A stretch of 33,711 bases of DNA from Bacteroidales bacterium. GTDB lineage: Bacteria > Bacteroidota > Bacteroidia > Bacteroidales > Muribaculaceae. Below the pieces are notes generated by a model. It was not told the DNA's origin, did not search any database, and saw nothing but the letters and a program-made list of their open reading frames with translations. Both the position numbers and the translations under genes were made by a program. Shown in pieces: positions 24,774-33,624 of this stretch. The DNA is taken from NCBI GenBank assembly GCA_020860445.1, contig JAJBUH010000011.1, positions 1-33,711 on the forward strand. Reading direction: 5' to 3'. Each line of letters begins with the position of its first letter. The first letter of the stretch is position 1.

Positions 24774-27317
24774 TCAAAATGTCACGTGCACTGCGACCCT
24801 CAGGCCATGGCGGTCGATTGAGTATGGAACATCGCGATATGACAAGCGCCACACATAATCTACGCGCAGACATTTGAATATATTGTCCAAACCAGCCGAA
24901 ATCTCCATGTATGGTCGATTGCTCATGCGGGTCACAGTAGCCTCGATGGGATATTGCAGCAACTCGGGATGCAGCGATGGGTCATTCTTGTCGCTCAGAT
25001 GCCCCCACAGTCCGCGAAATGCCACCACCTCTCTGAGACGCAGTTGGCGCCATCCCGGAATGAAGTTGAACAGCGCGCCATTGAGCCAATAAGTCAGATC
25101 CCACGATGCGTAGCTGTCGTTGACAAATTCCATGGGATTCATCAACGCGAAGCTCTCGGGCTGGATAGTGTACGATAGGTTGGCATTTGGGATAAGCAGA
25201 TTGAGGTAGGGCGACTGCGACCAAACATGGCCACCCTTGATCAAGACATCAGCGAACCCGAAGGCTGAGAACCAGAAGCGCTTCTGCACGCTCGCCTCAG
25301 TGAAGTTGACCATGTATTTCGAGCCCAACCATCCCTTTGGCGCAATCGTATGACGAAGTATGAATACTGGCGCATCGAGATTGAGAGGAATTCTGAAGCT
25401 CTTGGCTTGGTAGAATTTCTCACCGGGCGCATACCTTAGCTCTACGCTGAGCGAGGTCTCTGAATAATTCTTGATGCTCTCGCCATATCCGTTGGTGAAT
25501 TGCATGTAGGGGGTAGATTCCTGGATCTCATTGGCGATGGCTGCGCAGACCGAGAAATTGTTGCGCAACTCAAGATTGTACTCCAATCGGTTTTCGCGCT
25601 TGTAGGTAATCAAGAAATCCGACATACGCTTGAGCGAGATGAAGATGTTGTCTTGGTTGGTAAACATGTAGTGCTGGCCAATCTGGTCAACATCATATCG
25701 GCTGGTGAGGCGGAATGAGTTCATCGGGAACTCCCTCGAATGGTATTCCTTGTCGATAAAGGAATATTCGACCTCGGCTCCGTATTTCCACTTGTGGTCC
25801 TTAAATCCGTAGGCCACGTATCCTCGGCCAAACCAGCGCTTGCTCAAATTAGCGGTAGTCATGCCGCCAGCTCTTAGGCGCCAACCCTCAAGCGAGTTGT
25901 GGCTAATGGTGGTATTGACAGGTCCATAGTCGAATTTGCTGTTGGGGCCAAGATTGATATAGCCGGTGAATAGGATCTTAAGAACTTTCTCAGTCCAGTA
26001 ATACAGCGGCACGCCTCTCAATTTCCTCATCAAGTCATCGACATTGCTCTCATTCTCCGTGACATTAAGCAAGCGGGCTTGGCTCCAAAATTCTTCATCA
26101 CGCTCTTTGGCCTCGGCCGAGGTAATCTCATTGCCAAGGGTCGAATAGATGCTTTCATCAGCCGCGGGCTCGAATGAATGATTGGCATAAGCCACATTGC
26201 GCCTCACATAGAATCCGGGCTTGCCCGGCACTATCTTCAGCTCAATCGTCATATCGTCATGCGCCTTGAGACGGCTTCCGTCGGGGGCACGGTCAAATTC
26301 CTGCGAAATATAGAGATTCTCGATGAAATTGAGATTGATGTTACGAGGTGCTTTCATTGTCACCTTTTTGATAAACATCGTAGAGTCATTGACCGGAACG
26401 AATACTTGCCCATTGAATCCGAAAGAAGCTGTGTTGTGAGGATAAAAGCTGAGCACAATGCAACGCTCGCCTCTGACCTCAACGGTGTCGGTGAGATAAA
26501 ACTTGTAGAAATCGGGCGCGATGCGAGATAGGGGACTCACAAAGCGATTTTGCAAGATATTGATGTCGTTGTCGTAGACATCAATCTCGCGCAGCACATC
26601 CTCAAGAAATGCCAAAGTGCCCTGCTGGTCGGCTATCTCGTCAAATCCGTTTTGCTTTACGCCGGTAACAACTTCTTTCCTTGCCGTAGGAGATTTGCGG
26701 TAATAGACCTCCGAGGCTTTCTCCTTGGCCATTATGTTCAGAATCGGCTTACCCGAAATCTCTGAGGTATCTACATGGTCCCAAAGGAAAGGAAACTTGT
26801 TCATCAGCCAACTGCCTTCTTCCTTCTCAGTAAAATCATTGAGGGCAAAGGTGATAATCTCGTATTTGTCATAGCTGTAGTATGGGTTGCGCTCCGGATT
26901 GGTCAATTGGCCGCTATCCTTGAGGCGCTTTGCAAATTCTACGGCAGGGTTATTCTTTTTTGAGTATTTCTGTTTGCGTACCACCACCTCGTTGAGCACG
27001 GTAGCGGTTGGCGACATTCTGACATCATAAAGATTGACCATGCCCTTGCGTATAGGTACAAGTTTCTTCTCGTAGCCCAGACAGGCCACTTGCAATATTT
27101 GCGCATCCTCGGGCGCAGTGATTTCAAATATTCCTTTCTCATTCGACAGAGTGCCAGCCACCTCGCCAGCTACAACAACCGAAGCGAAAGGGAGAGGCTC
27201 GAGTGTAAGCGAGTCTCTCACGATGCCGCTCACATAGTATTGCTTGTTGGCGTCAGCGTGGGCTGTCAGAGATAGGAGTGCTGTTAAGAAAAGTGTAAGA
27301 TAAAGTTTAAAGTCCAA
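24774..27317 (-). CDS. DUF5686 family outer-membrane protein with CarboxypepD_reg-like domain
   Basis: An 847-aa envelope protein. A signal peptide (LYLTLFLTALLSLTAHADA) is followed by a CarboxypepD_reg-like domain (about 27-110, with VSGIVRDSLTLEPLPFASVVVAG). The long DUF5686 region is β-strand rich and ends VAVHVTF with a terminal Phe, as in outer-membrane β-barrels. It is a common Bacteroidetes protein of unknown role; transport or assembly at the outer membrane is inference. The start is TTG (27315-27317), since no ATG lies before the signal peptide in frame. It overlaps the CYTH gene stop by 11 bases, so the rare start is probably used by coupling. Confidence 0.88.
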   Translation of the reverse strand: MDFKLYLTLFLTALLSLTAHADANKQYYVSGIVRDSLTLEPLPFASVVVAGEVAGTLSNEKGIFEITAPEDAQILQVACLGYEKKLVPIRKGMVNLYDVRMSPTATVLNEVVVRKQKYSKKNNPAVEFAKRLKDSGQLTNPERNPYYSYDKYEIITFALNDFTEKEEGSWLMNKFPFLWDHVDTSEISGKPILNIMAKEKASEVYYRKSPTARKEVVTGVKQNGFDEIADQQGTLAFLEDVLREIDVYDNDINILQNRFVSPLSRIAPDFYKFYLTDTVEVRGERCIVLSFYPHNTASFGFNGQVFVPVNDSTMFIKKVTMKAPRNINLNFIENLYISQEFDRAPDGSRLKAHDDMTIELKIVPGKPGFYVRRNVAYANHSFEPAADESIYSTLGNEITSAEAKERDEEFWSQARLLNVTENESNVDDLMRKLRGVPLYYWTEKVLKILFTGYINLGPNSKFDYGPVNTTISHNSLEGWRLRAGGMTTANLSKRWFGRGYVAYGFKDHKWKYGAEVEYSFIDKEYHSREFPMNSFRLTSRYDVDQIGQHYMFTNQDNIFISLKRMSDFLITYKRENRLEYNLELRNNFSVCAAIANEIQESTPYMQFTNGYGESIKNYSETSLSVELRYAPGEKFYQAKSFRIPLNLDAPVFILRHTIAPKGWLGSKYMVNFTEASVQKRFWFSAFGFADVLIKGGHVWSQSPYLNLLIPNANLSYTIQPESFALMNPMEFVNDSYASWDLTYWLNGALFNFIPGWRQLRLREVVAFRGLWGHLSDKNDPSLHPELLQYPIEATVTRMSNRPYMEISAGLDNIFKCLRVDYVWRLSYRDVPYSIDRHGLRVAVHVTF

Positions 27318-27759
27318 TTTTTGAAAGGTTGGAATTATAATAATATGGATTGCCAGTGACTTCAGCGCCGACGAATGGCGGGATGGCGAAATTCTCGTTT
27401 TCCTGCTTCAACTCAATCTCAGCCACAGTCAGGCCCTGGAGCTTTCCGGCAAATTCGTCAATCTCCCAGGTATGTCCCTCCCAAGGCACGATATATCGGG
27501 TTTTCTCTAATCCTGAGGAGCAAAGTCGGAGCATTTCTTCGGCATCGCTCACAGGAATCGCATATTCCCATTCACCGCGAGTGGCTCCGTGATTTTTGCT
27601 CTTCACGGTGATCCAAGCCTCATCGTCGGTGATTCGGATTCTCACTGTGGCATCGGGATTGGATGACAGGTAGCCCTGGCGGATATGCTTGGCCTTTACA
27701 GCCATTGGCTTATAGCCGTTGTCAGGCACTAAGAATTTTCGCTCTATCTCTAACGGCAT
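27307..27759 (-). CDS. CYTH domain triphosphatase-like protein
   Basis: A 150-aa single-domain CYTH protein (triphosphate tunnel fold). It begins with the signature LEIERKF (ExExK) and keeps the basic and acidic tunnel residues in VRIRI, TVKSK, EYAIP, EKTRYIV, WEIDEFAG and VAEIELK. Bacterial members hydrolyse inorganic triphosphate or other triphosphates with Mg or Mn. The start overlaps the rlmD stop by 10 bases, and the end overlaps the DUF5686 start by 11 bases. Why it is fixed in this envelope/rRNA operon is unknown. Confidence 0.93.
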   Translation of the reverse strand: MPLEIERKFLVPDNGYKPMAVKAKHIRQGYLSSNPDATVRIRITDDEAWITVKSKNHGATRGEWEYAIPVSDAEEMLRLCSSGLEKTRYIVPWEGHTWEIDEFAGKLQGLTVAEIELKQENENFAIPPFVGAEVTGNPYYYNSNLSKIGL

Positions 27760-29162
27760 AACTCAAGCTTTACGACATTTTCGACATGCTGGGTATGAGG
27801 GAACATATCCACCGGTTGCACAGCCACCACTCGGTATTTGGCATCGAGCAGTGCCAGGTCACGAGCCTGGGTGGCCGGATTGCAGCTGACGTAGACTATG
27901 CGCTCTGGCTCGGCCTCAAGGATGACATCCACCACATCCTGGTGCATTCCAGCTCGGGGCGGGTCGATGATCATCACATCGGGGCGACCGTGCTCAGCGA
28001 TAAACTCGGGGGTCAGCACATCCTTCATATCACCGGCGAAGAATAGGGTATTGTCAATGCCGTTGACCTCTGAGTTGATTTTGGCATCCTCGATGGCATC
28101 GGCCACATATTCGATGCCGATTACCTTGCGAGCCTGTTTGCTCACAAAGTTGGCAATCGTGCCAGTGCCGGTGTACAGGTCATAGACTAGTTCGTCACCA
28201 GTGAGAGCCGCGAAGTCGCGAGCTACCTTATAGAGTTTATAGGCTTGGCGCGAATTTGTCTGATAGAAAGATTTTGGGCCTATGCGGAATTTGAGGCCTT
28301 CCATCTCTTCTTCGATCCAAGGCTGACCGCTGTGCACGCGCACCTCTTGGTCGGCGATGGAATCGTTGACTTTGAGATTCACTACGTATTGCAAAGAGGT
28401 AATCTGCGGGAAATCCTCGCGCACGGCCCCAAGCAGGGCCTCGATTTGCTCGGGATTGTCCTCGCCAAACACTATTACGGCCATGATTTGGCCGGTCGAG
28501 GCAATGCGAATCATCAAGGTGCGCATGAATCCCTGATTGCCCTTGATGTCGTAGAATGTGTAGCCGTGGTCCTTGGCGTACTGCTTGACAAATAGGCGCA
28601 GCTGATTGCCAAAGTCATCTTGCAGATGACACTTTTTGATATCGAGCACCTTGTCAAACGACCCGGGTATATGGAATCCTGCAGCCTGACGCTCTGGAAA
28701 TTCCTCTCCGCTCTCCAATTGCTCGCGTGTGAGCCAGCATTTGTCAGAGAATGTGTATTCCATCTTGTTGCGGTATGCCCAGATGTCGTCAGAGGGTATG
28801 ATTGGCTCAATCTCGGAATGCTCGACTTTGGCAATGCGAGTGATTGCATCAACCACCTGTTGGCGCTTGCATTTGAGCTGCAGGTCGTAGGGGAGGTGCT
28901 GCCAACGGCAGCCGCCGCACACGCCGAAATGCTCGCATCTGGGTTCTACCCTGACTTCTGACGGCGTAGTGAGGTTGACGATGTGACCCTCGGCGTAATT
29001 TTTCTTTTTCTTATCGAGCTTGACATCGGCGATATCGCCTGGGGCGCCAAAGGGAATGAATACCACCATATCGTCAACGCGAGCCAAGGCGTTGCCCTCG
29101 GCTGCTACATCGATTATTTTGACCCCGGAGAGAGTGGGGAGTTCTTTGCGTTTTCTACTCAT
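27750..29162 (-). CDS. rlmD: 23S rRNA (uracil-1939-C5)-methyltransferase
   Basis: A 470-aa TRAM-plus-Rossmann methyltransferase of the RlmD/TrmA class. The N-terminal TRAM domain (~10-65) is followed by the Fe-S cluster cysteines (CEHFGVCGGCRWQHL, plus a later C). The SAM site is LVYDLYTGTGTIANF and the nucleophilic Cys is in IVYVSCNPATQARDL. The start ATG at 29162 (MSRKRKELP) overlaps the stop of the OstA-like gene by 8 bases (ATGAGTAG); the much longer open frame upstream is unused. In Bacteroidales this class may modify U1939 or a related site, so the exact target is by homology only. Confidence 0.9.
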   Translation of the reverse strand: MSRKRKELPTLSGVKIIDVAAEGNALARVDDMVVFIPFGAPGDIADVKLDKKKKNYAEGHIVNLTTPSEVRVEPRCEHFGVCGGCRWQHLPYDLQLKCKRQQVVDAITRIAKVEHSEIEPIIPSDDIWAYRNKMEYTFSDKCWLTREQLESGEEFPERQAAGFHIPGSFDKVLDIKKCHLQDDFGNQLRLFVKQYAKDHGYTFYDIKGNQGFMRTLMIRIASTGQIMAVIVFGEDNPEQIEALLGAVREDFPQITSLQYVVNLKVNDSIADQEVRVHSGQPWIEEEMEGLKFRIGPKSFYQTNSRQAYKLYKVARDFAALTGDELVYDLYTGTGTIANFVSKQARKVIGIEYVADAIEDAKINSEVNGIDNTLFFAGDMKDVLTPEFIAEHGRPDVMIIDPPRAGMHQDVVDVILEAEPERIVYVSCNPATQARDLALLDAKYRVVAVQPVDMFPHTQHVENVVKLELCR

Positions 29163-31218
29163 TTTCTGTTGTAATGCTATCCGGTAGTAGTGGATCGAGG
29201 AGAGGTATTTGCGGAATCGAATCCTCAGGCATTGGCAGTTGAGGGATTGTATCCACAGGTATATTGAGCGCTGGAATCGAGTCCAGGCCGTTTGGAGATT
29301 GCGGAATCGAATCCAGCCCTGTAGGGGCTTGCGGAATCGAATCAGGATGCAGAGAGGGCAGGCTCTGGATATCGATTGTGTCAGCCGAGATTGAATCGAA
29401 AGGAGCACCCAACGAGTCGGGCGTAGCTATGTCGTGAGGCATACGGGGCTCAGGCCGGGTAGGGGCCGGACGCGTCATTGATGGGAGGGCCCGTTTGACT
29501 GACACGGGTTCGGCCGATGCCATCAGTTCGTCCATCTCTGGCGGGATGACAAACACGTCCATCGGACTCTCGGGTCTCAGGCCGGTGTACCATTTGAATT
29601 TAGGCAAGAAGAAGAGTGATTTCTTGGCCAAATACAATGGAGTGACTGTACCCGAGGTTTCGGGCCACATCTTCATCATCATCAGCGCCTGATGCTCAAA
29701 GTCGGCTGTCATAAAGCTGCTCTCGATATTGACGATCTTGTTGTATGTCGAATCGTTCTCCATCGGCATCATTATCGCCTCAACATTGCCATTGACATCG
29801 AGCTTGGTCATCTCGCCATCCTTGAAATAGGCAATCATCTCTTTCCCGCTGAGCTGATTGAAATATCCCTCCTCAATCATCTGGGCTGTGAATCCGAAGT
29901 CGGGAAGCACGGCGTGGTCGATTGTGGAATCGTTGAGATGCAGCTGTATCACATTGCCGAAAATCTGGCGGTCGTCGCTCCACACGATAGGATGGCGCAA
30001 TAGGTATAGCACTGAATCGCGCTCCTCAAACCTCAGGGAATCGCAGATGCCCTGCATGTCAGAGCGGAAAAATCTAACGCGTGGATGAGCTACCAGCACA
30101 TGCGTGGTATCGACATACTCATAAGCGCGACGGTGCAGGATAGTATCCTCAGGCACGTAGATGGTGTCGTACTGGGGGAAGGTGAAAATCTCTCGGCCGT
30201 GCACATACATGGTATCGCCCTGCGAGTATTCCTTAGCGAGGGCGCGGCCGGTGACGTAGCTGCTATCGGCAATCTGGTCGTAATATCCGTATTCGCCAGT
30301 GAGCATCGACTGACGTATCGAATCACGTAGCACCATGTTGCCTTTAGCCCAGCCATAGCCAGCCATTTTGTCGTAAAATAGTGTATCGCCTTCGAGCGTG
30401 GTGCCGCGCTGCATTTTTACCAGCGAACGCTCATACAGGTTGGCGAGTTCGGTCTCGGTATCGTAGGTGCCATAAGTCGTGAAGATAGTGTCCTGATGGC
30501 TTATGATAGTCGACTCAGAGAACAGCTCGGCCAGATGGGCGTCGGTGTTGTAGTAGAGGGTGTCGGTGTGGATAAACAGCGTATCATTCGATTCGGTGAT
30601 TGAGTTGAGGCGCACATTGCGGTAGAATGTAGCCTCTTTGGTTGAGGGCACATATTCGCCCTGCACCGATACCAGACGATTCTGCTTGTCGGTCAACACG
30701 CCTCCAGTATCATAATAACCAAATTCGCTGTACAGGTCGTAGACAAAGCGGTCAGTCTCGAGCTCTACATCGTTGTTGATCATCCTCACTGGTTCGCCCC
30801 ACAGGGTGGCCAGTTCGGTCTCGCTGCGGTATTTGAGCGAATCGCCGTAGACGAATAGGGTATCGCCTTGCTCCATCCTGACGTTGTAGAAAGCGTCGAG
30901 CGATTCTTTCTCGGGATAATAATTGGCGCTGTCGCAGTACATCCACATGCCCCCCTTTGAGAATACCACATTGCCGATCAGGATCAGAAATGAGTCATTG
31001 AGCTGCTTGTTGAGTTCGTCGGCATGCTCCAGAAACACGTGCTTGCCGTCCTGTCGGTTGGCCGTTGGCACCTGCGGCTTAATCACCGGCAGCGTGTTTT
31101 GCTGCTGCATAGCGGCCGGTAGCCACAGGGGCATTGACACCACAAAGAGCGCGGCTGCCGCTGACAGCCTCGCTCTCCGTGAGATTTTAATATCTTTGGT
31201 CTTGGGTGATCTTTTCAT
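29155..31218 (-). CDS. OstA-like (LptA/LptD N-domain) envelope protein
   Basis: A 687-aa protein with an N-terminal signal/anchor (LSAAAALFVVSMPLWLPAA) and a long β-jellyroll region of OstA/LptA-like repeats (LIGNVVFSKGGMWMYCDSANYYPEKESL and many DTLFVYGDSLKY-like strands). By family it should take part in lipopolysaccharide transport or outer-membrane assembly. The C-terminal ~65 residues are Pro/Ser-rich, with about five DSIPQ-type 10-residue repeats. I prefer ATG 31218 (MKRSPK): it gives an ATGA overlap with the surA stop, and a GAAGG lies 9 bases upstream. ATG 31227 is the alternative, three codons longer. Confidence 0.85.
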   Translation of the reverse strand: MKRSPKTKDIKISRRARLSAAAALFVVSMPLWLPAAMQQQNTLPVIKPQVPTANRQDGKHVFLEHADELNKQLNDSFLILIGNVVFSKGGMWMYCDSANYYPEKESLDAFYNVRMEQGDTLFVYGDSLKYRSETELATLWGEPVRMINNDVELETDRFVYDLYSEFGYYDTGGVLTDKQNRLVSVQGEYVPSTKEATFYRNVRLNSITESNDTLFIHTDTLYYNTDAHLAELFSESTIISHQDTIFTTYGTYDTETELANLYERSLVKMQRGTTLEGDTLFYDKMAGYGWAKGNMVLRDSIRQSMLTGEYGYYDQIADSSYVTGRALAKEYSQGDTMYVHGREIFTFPQYDTIYVPEDTILHRRAYEYVDTTHVLVAHPRVRFFRSDMQGICDSLRFEERDSVLYLLRHPIVWSDDRQIFGNVIQLHLNDSTIDHAVLPDFGFTAQMIEEGYFNQLSGKEMIAYFKDGEMTKLDVNGNVEAIMMPMENDSTYNKIVNIESSFMTADFEHQALMMMKMWPETSGTVTPLYLAKKSLFFLPKFKWYTGLRPESPMDVFVIPPEMDELMASAEPVSVKRALPSMTRPAPTRPEPRMPHDIATPDSLGAPFDSISADTIDIQSLPSLHPDSIPQAPTGLDSIPQSPNGLDSIPALNIPVDTIPQLPMPEDSIPQIPLLDPLLPDSITTENE
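29211..29350 (-). repeat. 30-bp period tandem repeat inside the OstA-like gene
   Basis: About five degenerate 30-base units begin at 29211, 29241, 29271, 29301 and 29331. GGAATCGAATC-type segments recur at exactly that spacing. Each encodes a 10-residue xDSIPQxPxx unit in the protein tail. The 30-base period preserves the reading frame. Confidence 0.75.
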
Positions 31219-32570
31219 TTTATCCATCCTTCGTGCTCGAAGTCGCAGCCTTTCCAGCCGTCTTCAATCTTCACGTAGGTTGTTTTGATCTTGTTGGCGA
31301 TCCATTTGTCAAGAATCTTCTGCTTGCCTTGCATCTCGTACATGTCGAGTATCAACTGATAATCCTCGGCCAGGTTTGCCTTGTGGGCCTCGATGCGGTT
31401 GGTGAGCTTGATTAGCACCACTTGGTCGCGGTCGCGCTTTGGATCCTTCATGATGAAGGCTTCAGAGATTTCGCCCGGCTGCATCGTGGCTACCTTCTTG
31501 GCTATTTCTTGCGGTAGCTGCGACATCTCAAATCGGGTAGTGCCGGTCTGGTCGTTGACCATTACGCCGTTGCTGTAGCGCGTGTCTTTGTCCTGCGAGT
31601 AATAGCGAGCAGCCTCCTCAAAGGTGATTTTCTTGTTGTCTACGATATCCACTCTCAGAGAATCCAAGCGGCCCACAGCGTCAATCAGGTCTTTGTCGGC
31701 CACTTTGGGCTTGAGCAGGATGTGGCGAGTGTTGATGCGGTCGCCACGCTTCTCAATCAGCTGGATTATGTGGTAACCGTATTCCGATTCCACAATCTTC
31801 GACACTTTCTTGGTATCATTGAGGTTAAACGCCACTGCAGCGTATTCAGGCACCAGTTCGCCACGGCCCATGAATCCGAGTTCGCCGCCGCGAGCAGCCG
31901 AACCCGGGTCTTCGCTATAGAGGATGGCGAGGGTTGAAAATTCTGCCTCGCCCGAAGTTACGCGGTCAGAAAACTCGCGCAGACGCGCCTTGACGTCCTC
32001 AATCTCTTGTCTTGGGATTGATGGATTGATGGCCACCACTTGCACCTCGACTTGCAGAGGCACAAACGGTATCGAATCTGGGGGTAGAGAATTGAAGTAT
32101 TTTCTGACATCTGAGGGAGTGGCCTTGAAATCCTTAGTGAGGTTTTCTTGCACCTGCTCCATGCGCGAGCGGTTGGTGAAGTTGGTCTGGTACATCTCGC
32201 GCAGCTCGGGGATGGTGCGGCGGAAGTATTGTTCAACCTTCTCGCGCGAACCAAGCTGAGCAATCAGATAGTTGACTTGTTGGTCCGCTCTCTGCTGGAT
32301 ATACGATGTCTGGGCCTCGATGGTGTCGAGGTCGGCTTGGTGCAAATACAGGCGCTGTATAGCGATTTGCTCGGGAATCACGCAGTAGGGGTCTCCCTTG
32401 ATGGGGATTCTCTCCTCGAGATATTCCTTGTAGGCTTGCTCCACTTCTGACTTGTAGATCGGTTCGTCTCCGATCATCCAAGCCACCTCTTCGGCTATGT
32501 TGTTTTGAGCCCAGGCAGCGTATGCGGCGGTTGCCAAGATGGCCAAAACCAAAAATCTGATTAGTTTCAC
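31215..32570 (-). CDS. surA: Periplasmic peptidyl-prolyl isomerase/chaperone SurA
   Basis: A 451-aa periplasmic foldase. A signal peptide ends AYAAWA. A SurA N-terminal chaperone region follows (~25-165), then two parvulin domains: one about 170-285 (SEDPGSAARGGELGFMGRGELVPEYAAVAFNL) and a second, more diverged, about 285-390 (RHILLKPKV, EAARYYSQDKDTRYSNGVM). By function it helps outer-membrane proteins fold, consistent with the OstA-like and DUF5686 genes downstream. The first parvulin is better conserved than the second. The downstream OstA-like gene overlaps by ATGA. Confidence 0.92.
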   Translation of the reverse strand: MKLIRFLVLAILATAAYAAWAQNNIAEEVAWMIGDEPIYKSEVEQAYKEYLEERIPIKGDPYCVIPEQIAIQRLYLHQADLDTIEAQTSYIQQRADQQVNYLIAQLGSREKVEQYFRRTIPELREMYQTNFTNRSRMEQVQENLTKDFKATPSDVRKYFNSLPPDSIPFVPLQVEVQVVAINPSIPRQEIEDVKARLREFSDRVTSGEAEFSTLAILYSEDPGSAARGGELGFMGRGELVPEYAAVAFNLNDTKKVSKIVESEYGYHIIQLIEKRGDRINTRHILLKPKVADKDLIDAVGRLDSLRVDIVDNKKITFEEAARYYSQDKDTRYSNGVMVNDQTGTTRFEMSQLPQEIAKKVATMQPGEISEAFIMKDPKRDRDQVVLIKLTNRIEAHKANLAEDYQLILDMYEMQGKQKILDKWIANKIKTTYVKIEDGWKGCDFEHEGWIK

Positions 32571-32628
32571 TATTAGGGATGTTAAATTTTAGGGCAGTTC
32601 CGGACGTGGGAACTTGCTTTGGCTAATG

Positions 32629-32636
32629 CAAAGTTA
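32629..32636 (-). promoter_or_regulatory. Putative -7 box of the surA operon
   Basis: TAACTTTG on the minus strand, 58 bases before the ATG at 32570. I saw no TTTG at -33 distance. This is the only promoter-like site in front of the five-gene operon. Confidence 0.5.
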
Positions 32637-32733
32637 CGAAATAATTGTCATAATTTGAGACATCGGGGCCTAAAATAGATAAAAATATAGACCGAGTGGT
32701 CAATTTTAGTAGTTTTTAGGCGTGTCGGGGCTC

Positions 32734-33432
32734 TCAGATGACTTTGTTCTTTGGTCGCGTGGCCTGGAAATCCTTAAGGTATTCCGGCGTGGAGTAAGCC
32801 AAATCGATAAATTCGCGGCGCGAATAGGCCAGGTCGGCCAGGGCCATCATGTCGGTAGCGAGGGGCTCGATGCCGTCGATGAATAGGGCGTTGGGGGCTG
32901 TTATTAGGCTCTTGGCTTTCTCGCTGCCGCTGCCGAAAAATAGAGTAGGGTGTCCGAACTCTATTATCGCCTTGTAGCTGTCTTGGTCCAGAATCATCGG
33001 TCCCGGAGGCAGCAGGGTATTCAATGCCAAGTCGTATGCTGCTGTGTAAACCTCCATGCGCCGGGCATCGACCATTGGCACGAATATGGTATCCTCAGTG
33101 ATCTCGTGGCCTGAGAACATTACCTCAGTGGCGAGCAGCTTGAGGGTGCTGACTCCGATCAGCGGGATGTCTAAGGCGTAGGCGAGGCCCTTGGCTTCGC
33201 TCAGGCCGATTCTTAGGCCGGTGTAGCTGCCAGGTCCCATCGATACGGCTATGGCATCGAGCTTGAGTTTTTTTTCGCTCAGGAAGTCGAGGCAATCTTT
33301 GATCATGCCCGACAGGAGGGCTGCGTGGTTGCGGCTCTCAAAATTCTCTATATGTCGGAGCACCATGCTCTCGGCTGTCAAAGCCACTGAGCAGGGACTG
33401 CCTGATGTCTCTATGTTGAGTATTACTGCCAT
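32734..33432 (-). CDS. tsaB: tRNA threonylcarbamoyladenosine synthesis protein TsaB
   Basis: A 232-aa ASKHA-fold protein that partners TsaD/TsaE to make t6A at position 37 of ANN-decoding tRNAs. The N-terminus ILNIETSGSPCSVAL and the motif VSMGPGSYTGLRIGLSEAKGLAYALDIPLIGVSTL are diagnostic. It is an inactive kinase-fold scaffold in this family. A run of eight A on the coding strand is in frame and intact. It has its own -7 box. Confidence 0.94.
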   Translation of the reverse strand: MAVILNIETSGSPCSVALTAESMVLRHIENFESRNHAALLSGMIKDCLDFLSEKKLKLDAIAVSMGPGSYTGLRIGLSEAKGLAYALDIPLIGVSTLKLLATEVMFSGHEITEDTIFVPMVDARRMEVYTAAYDLALNTLLPPGPMILDQDSYKAIIEFGHPTLFFGSGSEKAKSLITAPNALFIDGIEPLATDMMALADLAYSRREFIDLAYSTPEYLKDFQATRPKNKVI

Positions 33433-33461
33433 GGGGGAGGCTCAATTTTCGTTTTACGTTG

Positions 33462-33469
33462 CAAAATTA
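33462..33469 (-). promoter_or_regulatory. Putative -7 box of tsaB
   Basis: TAATTTTG on the minus strand, 29 bases before the ATG at 33432. The -33 element is unclear. Confidence 0.45.
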
Positions 33470-33518
33470 CAGTTTTTTATCCTAATATGAAAATATTTTT
33501 TCACTCCTTCCCTCGCAT

Positions 33519-33624
33519 CCTCGGAGAGGCTTAACAAGGTTAACCCCAGGCTGGCAGGCGCGAAGCGACTGGCTGCCTGGGATAGAGATGGTACTGCGTC
33601 AGCGAGTCTCGGAGAGGCTCAACA
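33519..33624. repeat. Structured intergenic element with direct CTCGGAGAGGCT repeats
   Basis: Two direct copies, CCTCGGAGAGGCTTAAC (33519-33535) and TCTCGGAGAGGCTCAAC (33607-33623), are ~88 bases apart. Between them lies an inverted repeat, CCCAGGC (33545-33551) with GCCTGGG (33575-33581). An inverted copy of the core is at 4035-4052. No open reading frame of note covers it. It is GC-rich in AT-rich flanks. The sequence from 33625 to the window end is AT-rich with nothing else recognised. Confidence 0.6.

Noticed and set aside
29163..29408. N-terminal extension of RlmD by 82 residues
   Set aside because: It reads through the OstA tail repeats in another frame, giving an Arg/Leu/Ile-rich low-quality sequence. 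The TRAM domain starts directly after ATG 29162.
32688..32702. GACC/GGTC mini-hairpin after tsaB as a terminator
   Set aside because: A four-pair stem is too weak to support, even with T-rich sequence following on the minus strand.
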